A stretch of DNA of 64,000 bases, taken from contig JANFXS010000003.1 of assembly GCA_024460105.1 (NCBI GenBank), forward strand, positions 124,001 to 188,000, given 5' to 3'. Made by a program: the position numbers and the translations under genes. The notes beneath the pieces were generated by a model. That model was not told the origin of the DNA and made no database searches. It saw only the letters and a program-made list of their open reading frames with translations. Positions 15,919 to 25,438 of the stretch are shown here, piece after piece. This stretch comes from Anaerotignum faecicola. GTDB lineage: Bacteria > Bacillota > Clostridia > Lachnospirales > Anaerotignaceae. Numbering within the stretch: position 1 is the first letter of the stretch; each line of letters begins with the position of its first letter.

Positions 15919-17024
15919 ATTATAATACTTTTTAAAGTATCACAAATATATTTAATATCTTCCCTTGAAAGAAGGGCATGAGTCGGCAAATTTATTCCCC
16001 TGGACGCAACATATTCGCTCACAGGGCATCCAGCGTTTTTATCCTCATAAACGGGCATTATATGCATAGGATAAAATACCGGCCTTGTTTCAATTCCTTC
16101 TTCATCCATTTTTAACATAATATCATCTCTTGATATTTTTACATTTTCCTTTAAAAGTATAGAGAACATCCACCAAGCAGAATCAGCGCCCTTTGTAACA
16201 TGCTGAAAATCAATATATTTTTCCATGCCTTTAAGTTCTTCAAAATAATACGACGCAACTTTTTTTCTTTCATTTATATGCTCATTAATATTTTCAAGCT
16301 GCCCTAATCCTATTGCGGCTGCGATATTCGTCATCCTGTAGTTATATCCTACTTCTGTAAACCAATATCTCCTGTTTGGATCTTGTCCCTGCCCTTTCAG
16401 CTGCCGCATATGTTTATCCAATTCATCGTCATTTGAAATAATCATACCGCCCTCCCCGCATGTGATTATTTTGTTTCCGAAAAAACTGAATATACCGGCG
16501 GTCCCAATGGTTCCGGCCTTTTTCCCGCGGTATTCTGCCCCGTGGCATTCTGCAGCGTCTTCAATTACAAATAATCCATGTTCTTCAGCAATTTCCATAA
16601 TCGGATCCATATCGCATGGATTACCGTATAAGTGTACCGGTATAATGCCTTTTGTTTTGTCCGTTATCTTTCTTTTAATATCTTCCGGATCAATATTCCA
16701 TGTGTCCCTTAAGCAGTCTGCGAATACCGGCGTTGCGCCGCAGTACTTTACGGCGTTTGCCGTTGCAATATATGTTAAAGACGGAACTATAACTTCGTCT
16801 CCAGGCCCAACTCCCAAGGCAATAAGAGGCACATGGAGCGCAACAGTTCCGTTGCAGCATGCTATTGCATGTTTTGCGCCTACAAAATTTGAAAATTCCT
16901 CTTCAAATTTATTTACATACTTTCCATTAGAAGATATCCAAGTTGTGTCAATACAATCAACTACATATTTTTTTTCATTTCCTGACAAATTTGGTACTGC
17001 TACCTGAATTTTTTTATTGCCCAT
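15915..17024 (-). CDS. GDP-perosamine synthase-like aminotransferase (DegT/DnrJ/EryC1/StrS family)
   Basis: A 369-residue PLP enzyme. The PLP lysine is in FSFFGNKIITCGEGGM near residue 183 and the motif IEDAAECHGA near 154. From memory it resembles Vibrio cholerae RfbE closely: GNEKKYVVDCIDTTWISSNGK, VPSLTYIATANAV, NYRMTNIAAAIG and GINLP all have close counterparts. RfbE transfers an amino group from glutamate to GDP-4-keto-6-deoxymannose to make GDP-perosamine. The gmd gene in the same operon supplies that substrate. Other sugar aminotransferases of the family remain possible. Confidence 0.85.
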   Translation of the reverse strand: MGNKKIQVAVPNLSGNEKKYVVDCIDTTWISSNGKYVNKFEEEFSNFVGAKHAIACCNGTVALHVPLIALGVGPGDEVIVPSLTYIATANAVKYCGATPVFADCLRDTWNIDPEDIKRKITDKTKGIIPVHLYGNPCDMDPIMEIAEEHGLFVIEDAAECHGAEYRGKKAGTIGTAGIFSFFGNKIITCGEGGMIISNDDELDKHMRQLKGQGQDPNRRYWFTEVGYNYRMTNIAAAIGLGQLENINEHINERKKVASYYFEELKGMEKYIDFQHVTKGADSAWWMFSILLKENVKISRDDIMLKMDEEGIETRPVFYPMHIMPVYEDKNAGCPVSEYVASRGINLPTHALLSREDIKYICDTLKSIIM

Positions 17025-17034
17025 AGCCTAACAC

Positions 17035-17673
17035 TCACCTTTTATATTTTATAATTTTTGCCGGTACCCCAACAGCCGTACAGTAATCGTCCAAGTCTTT
17101 TGTTACTACAGCTCCGGCCCCTACAGAAACGCCGCTTCCGACTTTTTTCCCCGGAAGAACCTGGGCTCCGGTACCAATTTCAGTAATATCGCCTACAGTT
17201 ACATATCCCAAAAGGTTTGAATTGGGATCAAGCGTAACATAATTTCCTATGATGTCATCATGAGATAAAACGCATGACATATTGCACAATAAAAAATCAC
17301 CTATAACAACATCAGTGTTTATAACTGTTCCCGGACATACTATACATCCTTTGCCAAAAACAGTTTCATTGTTAACAACCGCTTTTTTTGATATTATATT
17401 CGGAAAAATGATGTTGTCTTTCTCTATAAATTTATCGGTAATTTTTTTTCTTAGTTCTGGGTTTCCAATTCCGCATGCAACATTAATTATGCCTTTATAA
17501 TTTAATAACCATTCGTCGTTTCCAAGAACGGGATATTTCAATTTGCTATCTTCAACCGGTTCTGTAATATATCCCAAAATGTTCCATTCTTTTTCAATTT
17601 TATTGTTTTCTTCTATTATCCATGTCAATTCTCTTGCAAAACCACTGCCGCCAATAATAACTATATCTTCCAT
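17035..17673 (-). CDS. NeuD/PglD-family sugar acetyltransferase, candidate perosamine N-acetyltransferase
   Basis: A 212-residue protein with an N-terminal Rossmann-like sugar-binding domain (MEDIVIIGGSGFARELTWII) and a C-terminal left-handed beta helix of hexapeptide repeats. The beta helix runs from about residue 95 to GAGAVVTKDLDDYCTAVGVPAKII. The catalytic histidine is in VLSHDDIIG near residue 137. Enzymes of this group N-acetylate UDP- or GDP-4-amino sugars. It sits 10 bp from the perosamine synthase gene, so N-acetylation of GDP-perosamine is the simplest role (inference). The ATG follows AAGGGGATAAAAATAA. Confidence 0.85.
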   Translation of the reverse strand: MEDIVIIGGSGFARELTWIIEENNKIEKEWNILGYITEPVEDSKLKYPVLGNDEWLLNYKGIINVACGIGNPELRKKITDKFIEKDNIIFPNIISKKAVVNNETVFGKGCIVCPGTVINTDVVIGDFLLCNMSCVLSHDDIIGNYVTLDPNSNLLGYVTVGDITEIGTGAQVLPGKKVGSGVSVGAGAVVTKDLDDYCTAVGVPAKIIKYKR

Positions 17674-17732
17674 TTATTTTTATCCCCTTTACAAATCGGA
17701 ATTGTCAAACATAATGAAATCAGTAATTATAC

Positions 17733-18443
17733 TTACAGTGGATTGCAAAATATATAATTATTAACCCTAAAGCGCTTAATTAGAACTATATCTGTTATTA
17801 ACCTTATTAACTTTAGCAGGAACTCCATATGCAATAACATTGTCTTCAATGTTATTAATGATGACCGCCCCCCCCCTACAAATGTATTTATGCCAACTAC
17901 AACATTGTCTATTACGTTTACACCGGTTCCTATATGCGTATAATCTCCTATTGATACCGTTCCGGAAATCGCCGCTCCGGGAGCAATGTGTACGCTCCGG
18001 CCAATTCGGCAGTCATGGTCTATACTGCTGTTAGTGTTTATGATACAATTATCCTCAATAACCGTATTAACATTTATACATGCTCCGGCCATAACGCATA
18101 TTCCTTTTTTAAGTTTTGCCCTTTCGGAAATATAAGCTCTGCGGCTTATTACGTTTACTGCATTAAATCCAATGTCTGAAACCTTTTTAAAAATTTTATC
18201 CCTAAGCTTATTTTCTCCAATAGCAACAAAAATATTTTTTACTCCCGAAATAAAAAACTCCTCAAGCATATCGTCATTACCAATGATAGGAATATCATCC
18301 ATGCCGCTTACAGTATTAGCTGTTCCGTATGATTTATCAATACAGCCAATCAAATCATACTCGTTATTTTGAAGTATAATATCTATAACGCTTCGGGCAT
18401 GTCCGCCTGCACCGACAACAATAAGTTTTTCTTTTTCTTTCAA
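17733..18443 (-). CDS. NeuD-family sugar acetyltransferase with 3' frameshift at a G9 tract
   Basis: As written it encodes 236 residues: a normal N-terminal domain (EKLIVVGAGGHARSVIDII) and hexapeptide repeats with the catalytic histidine in SIDHDCRIG near residue 143. After TFVGGG the sequence becomes unrelated. Adding one G to the run of nine (17868-17876 as C on the plus strand), or removing two, restores VGGGAVIINNIEDNVIAYGVPAKV and a stop at 17776. That is the proper end of this family, about 222 residues in all. The gene is therefore out of frame in this assembly, by slippage or by base-calling error. The start is TTG behind AGGAGG. Confidence 0.8.
   Translation of the reverse strand: MKEKEKLIVVGAGGHARSVIDIILQNNEYDLIGCIDKSYGTANTVSGMDDIPIIGNDDMLEEFFISGVKNIFVAIGENKLRDKIFKKVSDIGFNAVNVISRRAYISERAKLKKGICVMAGACINVNTVIEDNCIINTNSSIDHDCRIGRSVHIAPGAAISGTVSIGDYTHIGTGVNVIDNVVVGINTFVGGGRSSLITLKTMLLHMEFLLKLIRLITDIVLIKRFRVNNYIFCNPL
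17868..17876 (-). repeat. G9 homopolymer in acetyltransferase gene
   Basis: Nine consecutive C on the plus strand (G on the coding strand), at the frameshift point. Seven or ten G give the family-like C-terminus; eight give an early stop within a few codons. Confidence 0.85.
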
Positions 18444-18449
18444 GCCGTA

Positions 18450-19364
18450 TTACCTCCTAAAGCTTTCAAGCACATCAAAAAGGCTGTCCTTAATATCAAA
18501 TTCCGGTTTCCAGCCGGTGTCTTTCATAAGCTTTGTGCAATTGCATCTAACCAAAGGCGTATCTGATTTTCTCATTCTTGAAGGGTCTATTTCCACATCA
18601 ATTTTGCATTTAGCCATGGAAATCATCATTTTCATCAAATCCTCAATGCAATATGCCTTACCGCTGCCAACATTATACACTGTATTCTTATTTCCTTTTT
18701 CAATAATCATACGATAGGCTCTGACAATATCCCTAACGTCGGAAAAATCCCTTTCGGCCTTGAGGTTTCCTACGAACAGCTTTTCGGAAATTCCTTTTTC
18801 AACATCTACAATGCCGCCAGCCAAATCCGGTATAACAAATCCTTTGTGCTGTCCGACGCCGATATGATTGAAACTTCTTGTCAGATAAATGTTCATATCA
18901 TATGCTTTTGCATAAAGCAGTGACATTTGCTCCTGGGCACATTTAGAAACGGCATACGGCGTTGCAGGGTGCAGTGGCATACTTTCATCAACAAAAGAAT
19001 TATCGTCAGAAAGTATTCCATATTGATCCGACGAACCAATAACGAGTACCTTTATTGAGTTATCAATTTTCTTAACCGCATCCAACAGATTTATTGTTCC
19101 TTTTACATTTAAATCCATAGTGAAACCCGGTTTTTTCCAAGACAGCCCCACATCAGCCTGTCCTGCCATATGAAATATAACGTCAGGCTTTATTTTTCTG
19201 ACAACCCTTGATACGCTGTCGGCATCAAGTATATTCAGTTGCTCGGTTTTATCATTATTTCCACATTCAAGGGAAGTGCCATAGACGTCATACCCATTAT
19301 CCTCAAGTTCCCTTTTCAGATGTCCGCCGACAAAACCGTCAATCCCAATTATAAGCGACTTCAT
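18450..19364 (-). CDS. rmd: GDP-4-keto-6-deoxy-D-mannose reductase-like SDR
   Basis: A 304-residue extended SDR. The NAD(P)-binding loop GIDGFVGGHL is at residues 7-16 and the catalytic YxxxK in TPYAVSKCAQE near 139. The family-specific stretch RSFNHIGVGQHKGFV precedes the VGNLKAERDFSDVRDIVRAY block that is shared with Pseudomonas Rmd. It would reduce GDP-4-keto-6-deoxymannose to GDP-D-rhamnose, competing with the aminotransferase for the gmd product. GDP-6-deoxytalose formation cannot be excluded. The ATG follows GGGGTGAAAT; gmd lies 13 bp upstream. Confidence 0.85.
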   Translation of the reverse strand: MKSLIIGIDGFVGGHLKRELEDNGYDVYGTSLECGNNDKTEQLNILDADSVSRVVRKIKPDVIFHMAGQADVGLSWKKPGFTMDLNVKGTINLLDAVKKIDNSIKVLVIGSSDQYGILSDDNSFVDESMPLHPATPYAVSKCAQEQMSLLYAKAYDMNIYLTRSFNHIGVGQHKGFVIPDLAGGIVDVEKGISEKLFVGNLKAERDFSDVRDIVRAYRMIIEKGNKNTVYNVGSGKAYCIEDLMKMMISMAKCKIDVEIDPSRMRKSDTPLVRCNCTKLMKDTGWKPEFDIKDSLFDVLESFRR

Positions 19365-19377
19365 ATTTCACCCCAAA

Positions 19378-20400
19378 TTATTTTTCAAGCCCATTGCTTA
19401 ATAAATAAATATCGTTTTTCACCATTCTTTCAACAAGCTCGTTAAAAGAAATTTCCCTGCGCCAACCAAGCTTGTTTTCAGCCTTGGCAGGATCCCCGAT
19501 AAGTATATCAACCTCTGCAGGCCTAAAAAATTTAGGATTGACTTTTACAATAGTTTTACCCGTAGCTTTATCCTTTCCAAATTCATTAATACCGCTTCCA
19601 TTCCATTCAATCTCAATTCCGGCGCAATTAAAAGCCGCGTCTACAAATTCCCTTACAGTCCTTGTTTCGTTAGTAGCTATAACATAGTCGTCAGGTTCAT
19701 CCTGCTGGAGCATAAGCCACATTGCTTTTACATAGTCCATAGAATGTCCCCAGTCGCGTTTGGAATCAAGGTTTCCAAGCTCAAGGCAATCAAGTTTTCC
19801 GAGTTTTATTTTTGCAACCGCATCGGTTATTTTCCTGGTAACAAATTCTTTGCCCCTTCTTTCACTTTCATGATTGAACAAAATTCCGGAGCATGCATAT
19901 AAGTTATAGCTTTCACGATAGTTTTTTGTAATCCAATGCCCATAAAGTTTTGCAACGCCATAAGGGCTTCTCGGGTAAAAAGGAGTTGTTTCTTTTTGAG
20001 GGATTTCCTGCACAAGTCCAAACATTTCACTTGTTGAAGCCTGATAAAATCTTGCATCAGGTTTAACGGTTCTTATTGCTTCAAGCATATTCGTAACGCC
20101 AAGAGCGTCTATGTCGGCAGTTGCCAAAGGCTGTTCCCAGCTTGTTGCCACAAACGACTGTGCCGCAAGATTATACACTTCGTCTGCCTGTGAAATTTTC
20201 ATAGCGTTTATAAGTGAAATCACATCCGTCATATCTGCATAAATAAAATTTATTTTATCTTTTATATGTTCCACATTTCCGTAATCAACAACGCTTTTCC
20301 TTCTCATAATACCGTAAACTTCATATCCCTTTTCTAACAGAAGTTCCGATAAATACGATCCGTCCTGTCCTGTAATACCTGTTATTAAAGCTTTTTTCAT
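19378..20400 (-). CDS. gmd: GDP-mannose 4,6-dehydratase
   Basis: A 340-residue SDR that converts GDP-D-mannose to GDP-4-keto-6-deoxymannose. Motifs: [14 protein letters not shown] near the N-terminus, STSEMFG near residue 121, the catalytic [10 protein letters not shown] near 147-156, FNHESERRG near 178-186 and [14 protein letters not shown] near 217-230. These are diagnostic for Gmd. The ATG at 20400 has GGGAGTG six bases upstream; an upstream in-frame GTG at 20424 lies before that ribosome binding site and was rejected. It supplies both the reductase and the perosamine synthase. Confidence 0.96.
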   Translation of the reverse strand: MKKALITGITGQDGSYLSELLLEKGYEVYGIMRRKSVVDYGNVEHIKDKINFIYADMTDVISLINAMKISQADEVYNLAAQSFVATSWEQPLATADIDALGVTNMLEAIRTVKPDARFYQASTSEMFGLVQEIPQKETTPFYPRSPYGVAKLYGHWITKNYRESYNLYACSGILFNHESERRGKEFVTRKITDAVAKIKLGKLDCLELGNLDSKRDWGHSMDYVKAMWLMLQQDEPDDYVIATNETRTVREFVDAAFNCAGIEIEWNGSGINEFGKDKATGKTIVKVNPKFFRPAEVDILIGDPAKAENKLGWRREISFNELVERMVKNDIYLLSNGLEK

Positions 20401-20413
20401 TTTAAACACTCCC

Positions 20414-21949
20414 TTAATATTCACTTAAAATAATTTTTTCAAAGGCTAAAGCAATCTCTCTATCTCCAACTAAAACAGCATCCGGGTATTTTAATGTAAT
20501 CTTATTCATACCGCTAATCAATAAATCAGAATTAATCTCTAAATCAAAATACAAATCTGTTGGCGTTAAAATAATATTATCAGCCAGAACATCATTTACG
20601 TATAGTTCAACATTTTGCACGTTATTATTACCTGGATAAACCATATTTAAAAATACGCTTAGTTTTAAATTGTTTTTAAAATATTCATTCAAATTAATAT
20701 AAATATCTGTTTCTTTACCTAAAGACCATGTAAAGTCCCCTTCGCAAACGGATATACCGTTTTTAATATAATCTGATGAGTTTCCGCCTGATGTAAATAA
20801 TATCTCATCTCCCAAATTATATATATCCGTTCCAATACACTTTTCACTAAGCAGTTCAAGATTACTAGATACATATTCTCTTATAACAATATCAGGTTCT
20901 TCAATTTTTACAAGTTTTAAATCAATTGGCGTTCCATAATAATGGTATCTAATATATTTAAAAAAACTTTCCTGCATAAAAATATTCAGATTCCAATAAT
21001 TTGTATACTTTTCATGCCAACCAGCAAAAGAGTCGGCATACATCATTAAAACCGGCATATCTTTATTTTTATCATTTTCTTTTATAATCATTCCGCATGT
21101 TTCTCCAATTGGCGATTGTTCAGGATATGAAGCCTTCAAATCCTCAGCTTCACTTTGAATTTTCGGAGTATATATCGGAATATCCTCCTCATTTATATTG
21201 TCAGATAAATAGGCTAACGAAGATAAGTTCTGCCCCGTAGTATTTACATATTCAATATTATAATCATCTTTTTCCATCATTGGAAGCTGTGGATAATATT
21301 GCCTTAGATATTTAATGATTTCTTGATATGCCCTAAAAGAACCGTTATAATTCCAGTGTGAGTCCGTTTTCATATATACTCGATTATTCTTGCTTTCATC
21401 GATTAACGCTTCGGTTAAATCGAGTATTTCGACATCCGTATTTTCTCTTAATGCATTTATAATCTGCTCCTGCCTTGAAGGATATAGCCTTCCTGCGTTT
21501 ATATATCTGCTGAAAAGCTTATCCCTATAAACCGCGCTTTTATCCGGGCATACTACAATTAAATACCGGCTTCCTAGCTTTTTTAATTCATCGCTTATTT
21601 CCTGCTGTGCTTCGCATATTTCATTAAGCTTTTCCTTTGTAACAAGATATTGTCCTGCTACATCCTTTTCCATGTTATCGCCAGCATAAAAAAATTCATC
21701 TTCTTTACCTATATATACGTTCTCAGCGATTGCCTCCTTAAAAAATTTATAATTAAAATCCGCATATAAATTCATAAAGATAGTTTTTGTTGAAAAATTA
21801 TCTGCCATATCTTTTCCATAACTTGCAATATTCTTTATACTATCAATGTTCAAGACATAATTTTTTATAAATTCTTCACTAACAAGTCCACTAAATACCA
21901 TCGGAAAACATATTATAATAAAGAACAGCATATTAAAAAATTTTTTCAT
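20414..21949 (-). CDS. AlgJ/AlgX-like SGNH-type acetyltransferase partner
   Basis: A 511-residue exported protein. The N-terminal hydrophobic segment ([14 protein letters not shown]) anchors or exports it. The AlgJ-type catalytic motif [17 protein letters not shown] is near residues 197-213 and a nucleophile motif YADSF near 304; these form the Asp-His/Ser site of the alginate O-acetyltransferase family. A predicted beta-rich C-terminal domain of about 120 residues follows. It lies 15 bp downstream of the MBOAT gene, so the pair fits AlgI/AlgJ-type O-acetylation of polysaccharide outside the membrane. Ribosome binding site AAGAGGTG precedes the ATG. Confidence 0.82.
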   Translation of the reverse strand: MKKFFNMLFFIIICFPMVFSGLVSEEFIKNYVLNIDSIKNIASYGKDMADNFSTKTIFMNLYADFNYKFFKEAIAENVYIGKEDEFFYAGDNMEKDVAGQYLVTKEKLNEICEAQQEISDELKKLGSRYLIVVCPDKSAVYRDKLFSRYINAGRLYPSRQEQIINALRENTDVEILDLTEALIDESKNNRVYMKTDSHWNYNGSFRAYQEIIKYLRQYYPQLPMMEKDDYNIEYVNTTGQNLSSLAYLSDNINEEDIPIYTPKIQSEAEDLKASYPEQSPIGETCGMIIKENDKNKDMPVLMMYADSFAGWHEKYTNYWNLNIFMQESFFKYIRYHYYGTPIDLKLVKIEEPDIVIREYVSSNLELLSEKCIGTDIYNLGDEILFTSGGNSSDYIKNGISVCEGDFTWSLGKETDIYINLNEYFKNNLKLSVFLNMVYPGNNNVQNVELYVNDVLADNIILTPTDLYFDLEINSDLLISGMNKITLKYPDAVLVGDREIALAFEKIILSEY

Positions 21950-21963
21950 AAGTTCATCACCTC

Positions 21964-22182
21964 TTAAAACCTAAAATAGATAAACGGATTATATGCGCTG
22001 GAACTCATAACTATCATTGAAACACAAAGTATAGAAATACATGCAATATCCGTTATAATGTAATTAAATTTACATTTTTCTATCAAATTTTTAATAGGAA
22101 ATGAAAATACAAACGCAAGCGCTAGTATAAAGAATATTTTAAATTCAGATATGCTGTAAAGGGTATGTATGCCCCCCCCCAC
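21964..22182 (-). pseudogene. Detached C-terminal part of the MBOAT gene
   Basis: This frame begins inside the G tract and encodes two hydrophobic helices ending in AYNPFIYFRF, the usual C-terminus of AlgI-type MBOAT proteins. It is not an independent gene. Its clean reading frame up to the stop shows that the rest of the gene has not decayed, which fits a reversible frameshift. Confidence 0.8.
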
Positions 22183-23362
22183 TGGAAATATTTGGCATTA
22201 AATTTCGAATATATTTCAGGCCATACTGAGCGTTTTCTGCTCTAAAAAATACCCATCCAAACATAACAATAAAAAAAGTTACAGCAAAATTAACATATTC
22301 CGGCAATTTTTTCTTTATATTTTTTATTGTATTAAATTTTTCAATAATTATAAAGAAACCGTGGTATAATCCCCAAATCAAAAATGTCCACTCCGCACCA
22401 TGCCAAAAACCACATAAAGCAAATACAATTAAATTATTAATATAAGTTCTGTATACACCTTTTCTGTTTCCACCTAATGGTATATATAAATATTCCTTAA
22501 AAAAAGTTGATAATGAAATATGCCATCTTCTCCAAAATTCCTGTATTGATTTTGATATATATGGATAATTAAAGTTTTCCATAAAATGAAATCCTAAAAT
22601 ACGGCCTATACCAATAGCCATATCAGAATATCCTGAAAAATCAAAATATATTTGCAGCGTATATGCAAACATTCCAATCCATAAATCAAATGTATTTACA
22701 ACCGATGGATCATATGAAAAAACAATATCTGCAATAACCGCAGCTTGATTTGCAATTATCACTTTTTTACCCAATCCAATACAAAACCTCTGTATACCGT
22801 AATGTATATCATTTGAAGATATCCTTCTTTTGCAAAGTTCCGTATCAATTTCTTTATATTTGACAATTGGCCCAGCAATTAACTGTGGAAATAGAGAAAC
22901 ATAAAGACACAGCTTTAATGGATTTTTTTGTACGCTAACTTTTCCCATATATAAATCCGCTATATAGCTCAAAGTTTGAAAAGTAAAAAACGATATTCCT
23001 ATTGGCATTATTATGTTTTTGAAAAATTCAGGATTTTCAAACGTAATTCCTAAATTGCCAATAGTTTCCACAAAAAATCCTGAATATTTATAATAAAAAA
23101 GAAATCCTAAATCTAATATTATTGTCATCCAAAAAATACTTTTCTTTCTTATTCCAGTTGTATAATCAATTAATATAGCCAATACGTAATTAATAAGCAT
23201 AAACCCCAAAAAGAAAAAAATATATTCAGGTTCGCCAATATAATAGAACAGTAAACTGAAACCAAGCAATAATATATTTGAATATTTTTCCTTTATAATA
23301 AAATTCAATAACAAAACAGATGGAAGAAAAATACACAAAAATTCCATTGATGAAAAAACCAT
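22145..23362 (-). CDS. MBOAT (AlgI-like) O-acyltransferase, truncated by frameshift at a G9 tract
   Basis: The first 400 or so residues form a polytopic MBOAT protein. It has the family blocks FWRRWHISLSTFFKEYLYIPLGG near residue 273 and CGFWHGAEWTFLIWGLYHG near 318, including the conserved histidine. It would pass acetyl groups across the membrane to the adjacent AlgJ-like protein. At the run of nine G (22172-22180) the frame shifts and ends after HTYPLQHI, removing the last two predicted helices. With eight or eleven G the frame joins the fragment at 21964-22182 to give a normal protein of about 465 residues. The ATG follows GGAGGAG. Confidence 0.85.
   Translation of the reverse strand: MVFSSMEFLCIFLPSVLLLNFIIKEKYSNILLLGFSLLFYYIGEPEYIFFFLGFMLINYVLAILIDYTTGIRKKSIFWMTIILDLGFLFYYKYSGFFVETIGNLGITFENPEFFKNIIMPIGISFFTFQTLSYIADLYMGKVSVQKNPLKLCLYVSLFPQLIAGPIVKYKEIDTELCKRRISSNDIHYGIQRFCIGLGKKVIIANQAAVIADIVFSYDPSVVNTFDLWIGMFAYTLQIYFDFSGYSDMAIGIGRILGFHFMENFNYPYISKSIQEFWRRWHISLSTFFKEYLYIPLGGNRKGVYRTYINNLIVFALCGFWHGAEWTFLIWGLYHGFFIIIEKFNTIKNIKKKLPEYVNFAVTFFIVMFGWVFFRAENAQYGLKYIRNLMPNISSGGGHTYPLQHI
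22172..22180 (-). repeat. G9 homopolymer in MBOAT gene
   Basis: Nine consecutive C on the plus strand, G on the coding strand. Eight or eleven G restore the full-length frame. It is the second G9 tract in the same operon. Confidence 0.85.
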
Positions 23363-23379
23363 TTTGCTCCTCCAATATT

Positions 23380-24450
23380 TTAAATATACTCATTTCTATT
23401 ACATATTTTAAGGTTTTCCAAAACTTTTTTTATATCTCCGGCGCTGTCTTTAGCGCATATAAGTATAGCGTCGTCTGTATCAACCACAATCAGGTCGCGC
23501 AGTCCAACTGCAGCAATGAGTTTATCAGTACCCTGTATAATCGAACTTTTAGTATCTACGGTTATTATATTTCCTTTAATAACATTTCCAAATTCATTGG
23601 GTGAATTAATTCTTTCAACGGCAAGCCAACTGCCGACGTCATCCCAGCCGAATGTGCCTGAAACGACATAAATATTTTCGGCTTTTTCTAAAATTCCGTA
23701 GTCAATAGATTCAGATTCAAAGTTCCTAAACTCTTTTTCAAGCACAAAGTCTTCGTTTTCACAACCCAAAGAATCTTTTATATTCATAAGCCCATTATAC
23801 ATATTAGGCAAATGTTTTTTAAAGTTATTAAGTATGGAAGAAATTTTCCAGATAAACATGCCGCTGTTCCACAAATATTGTTCAGAATCCAAATATTCCC
23901 TTGCTTTTTCCCTGTCAGGCTTTTCAACAAATTTTTCAACTGCAAAAGCCCGTTTATTAACTTTTTCCGGTTGGAATTTAATATATCCATATCCTGTTTC
24001 AGGATAATCAGGCATAATCCCTATAGTGAGCAAAGCGCCGTCCTCAGACGCAACGTCAATCGCATCTTTAAGCGTATTGATAAACATAGCGTTATACGTT
24101 ATAAGATGGTCGCTTGGAAGAACAATCATAATAGCGTCATCATATTTATTTGAAATATGAACTGCCCCGAGGCCGATACACGGAGCAGTATTCCTTCCGA
24201 CAGGCTCGCAAAGTATGTTTTCTTCCGGGATCTGAGGAAGCTGTTCCATAACAAGTTTTTTGTAATCTTTATTCGTTGAAATATAAATATCTTCAAAGCT
24301 TACTAAATCCTTTATCCTTTCAACTGTAAGCTGTATCATTGTACGCCCGTCGTTTGTAAGCGACAAAAATTGTTTTGGCATATTTTTCCTGCTTTTCGGC
24401 CAAAACCTTTCGCCTTTGCCTCCGGCCATGATTAAAGCCGTATATTTCAT
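23380..24450 (-). CDS. manC: Mannose-1-phosphate guanylyltransferase
   Basis: A 356-residue nucleotidyltransferase making GDP-mannose from mannose-1-phosphate and GTP. The N-terminal signature ALIMAGGKGERFWPKSR is at about residues 5-21; PKQFLSL, VLPSDHLI near 104 and FVEKPDREKA near 163 follow. DYGILEKAENIYVVSGTFGWDDVGSW is the GMP-type active-site block. It lacks the C-terminal isomerase domain of bifunctional AlgA-type enzymes, and a separate manA lies upstream. The ATG at 24450 follows GGAGGGATTATTT; the upstream in-frame TTG overlaps that site. Confidence 0.94.
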   Translation of the reverse strand: MKYTALIMAGGKGERFWPKSRKNMPKQFLSLTNDGRTMIQLTVERIKDLVSFEDIYISTNKDYKKLVMEQLPQIPEENILCEPVGRNTAPCIGLGAVHISNKYDDAIMIVLPSDHLITYNAMFINTLKDAIDVASEDGALLTIGIMPDYPETGYGYIKFQPEKVNKRAFAVEKFVEKPDREKAREYLDSEQYLWNSGMFIWKISSILNNFKKHLPNMYNGLMNIKDSLGCENEDFVLEKEFRNFESESIDYGILEKAENIYVVSGTFGWDDVGSWLAVERINSPNEFGNVIKGNIITVDTKSSIIQGTDKLIAAVGLRDLIVVDTDDAILICAKDSAGDIKKVLENLKICNRNEYI

Positions 24451-24466
24451 AAATAATCCCTCCAAC

Positions 24467-25435
24467 TTAAACAGTAGTCAGCAAAATATTAAACTTTCCG
24501 TCAACTTCATATGCCCCGCTTCCAGCCGGAATAAAATAGCTGTCTCCGGGCGAAACTTCATATTCTTTGTCATTATAAACTATTTTTCCGAACCCTTCAA
24601 GAAACAAAAGAGAGTGGAAACTGTCGCTGCCGCAATTAAGAATAACCTTTTTGCTGCTTTCAACCTTTGCCACCTTAAAATAATTGCACTGAAAAATATT
24701 TGAAAAAGAAAAATCTTCTGTTTCGATCCTGTTGTTATCGCAAATATTTTCAGGAACAATCGGTTCAAAATCTATAACTTCAACAGCCCTTTTAATATGA
24801 AGCGGCCTTTTTTTTCCATCTTTATCAGTCCTGTTATAGTCGTACACTCTAAAAGTTGTATTTGAATTTTGCTGTATTTCCGCAATAACTATACCTTTTC
24901 CGATAGCATGGATTGTGCCGGGAAGTATATAATAAATATCGCCTGCATTTACTTTAACCTTGTTAAGCACATTGCAAATGCTCCCGTTTTCGGCCATTTC
25001 AATCATTTTTTCTTTCGTTATGATGCTGTTAAGACCATAATATATAAACGCCCCCGGTTCGCTTTTAACAATATACCACATCTCCGCTTTGCCTTCTTCA
25101 TTTTCAGATTTATCGGCAGTTTCATCCGACGGGTGAACTTGTATCGACAGTTCTTTTGATGCGTCTATAAACTTTATTAAAACAGGGAGTTTTTCATATT
25201 CAATATACTTCCTGCCTATAAAACCAGGATTTTTCTCCAAAAGCTCTTTAAGGGACATCCCTTTAAATTCGCCGTTTTCTATATAACACATTCCATCGTC
25301 ACGATCCGAAAGCTCCCAGCTTTCGGCAATAATATCAAACTCGCTGTTTTTATTATAGATATATTTCAGGTTTTTGCCTCCCCATAGATAATCTTTGAAA
25401 GAGGGCTTTAATTTTATTGGATACAATACTATCAT
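24467..25435 (-). CDS. manA: Mannose-6-phosphate isomerase, class I
   Basis: A 322-residue cupin enzyme linking fructose-6-phosphate to mannose-6-phosphate. Zinc ligands appear in IQVHPSDE near residues 98-105 and LPGTIHAIG near 171-179, with the downstream AEIQQNSNTTFRVYD block; the N-terminal LKPSFKDYLWGG is typical. The length matches Bacillus-type short PMIs. The start is uncertain: AAAGG abuts the ATG at 25435 with no spacing, and a TTG three codons later (25426) is better placed. The phosphomannomutase needed between ManA and ManC is not in this window. Confidence 0.93.
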   Translation of the reverse strand: MIVLYPIKLKPSFKDYLWGGKNLKYIYNKNSEFDIIAESWELSDRDDGMCYIENGEFKGMSLKELLEKNPGFIGRKYIEYEKLPVLIKFIDASKELSIQVHPSDETADKSENEEGKAEMWYIVKSEPGAFIYYGLNSIITKEKMIEMAENGSICNVLNKVKVNAGDIYYILPGTIHAIGKGIVIAEIQQNSNTTFRVYDYNRTDKDGKKRPLHIKRAVEVIDFEPIVPENICDNNRIETEDFSFSNIFQCNYFKVAKVESSKKVILNCGSDSFHSLLFLEGFGKIVYNDKEYEVSPGDSYFIPAGSGAYEVDGKFNILLTTV

Positions 25436-25438
25436 CCT

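Noticed and set aside
17733-23362. Simple pseudogene decay of the two frameshifted acetylation genes
   Set aside because: Both downstream frames are intact to their natural ends and each break lies exactly in a G9 tract; slippage or sequencing error explains this better than decay.
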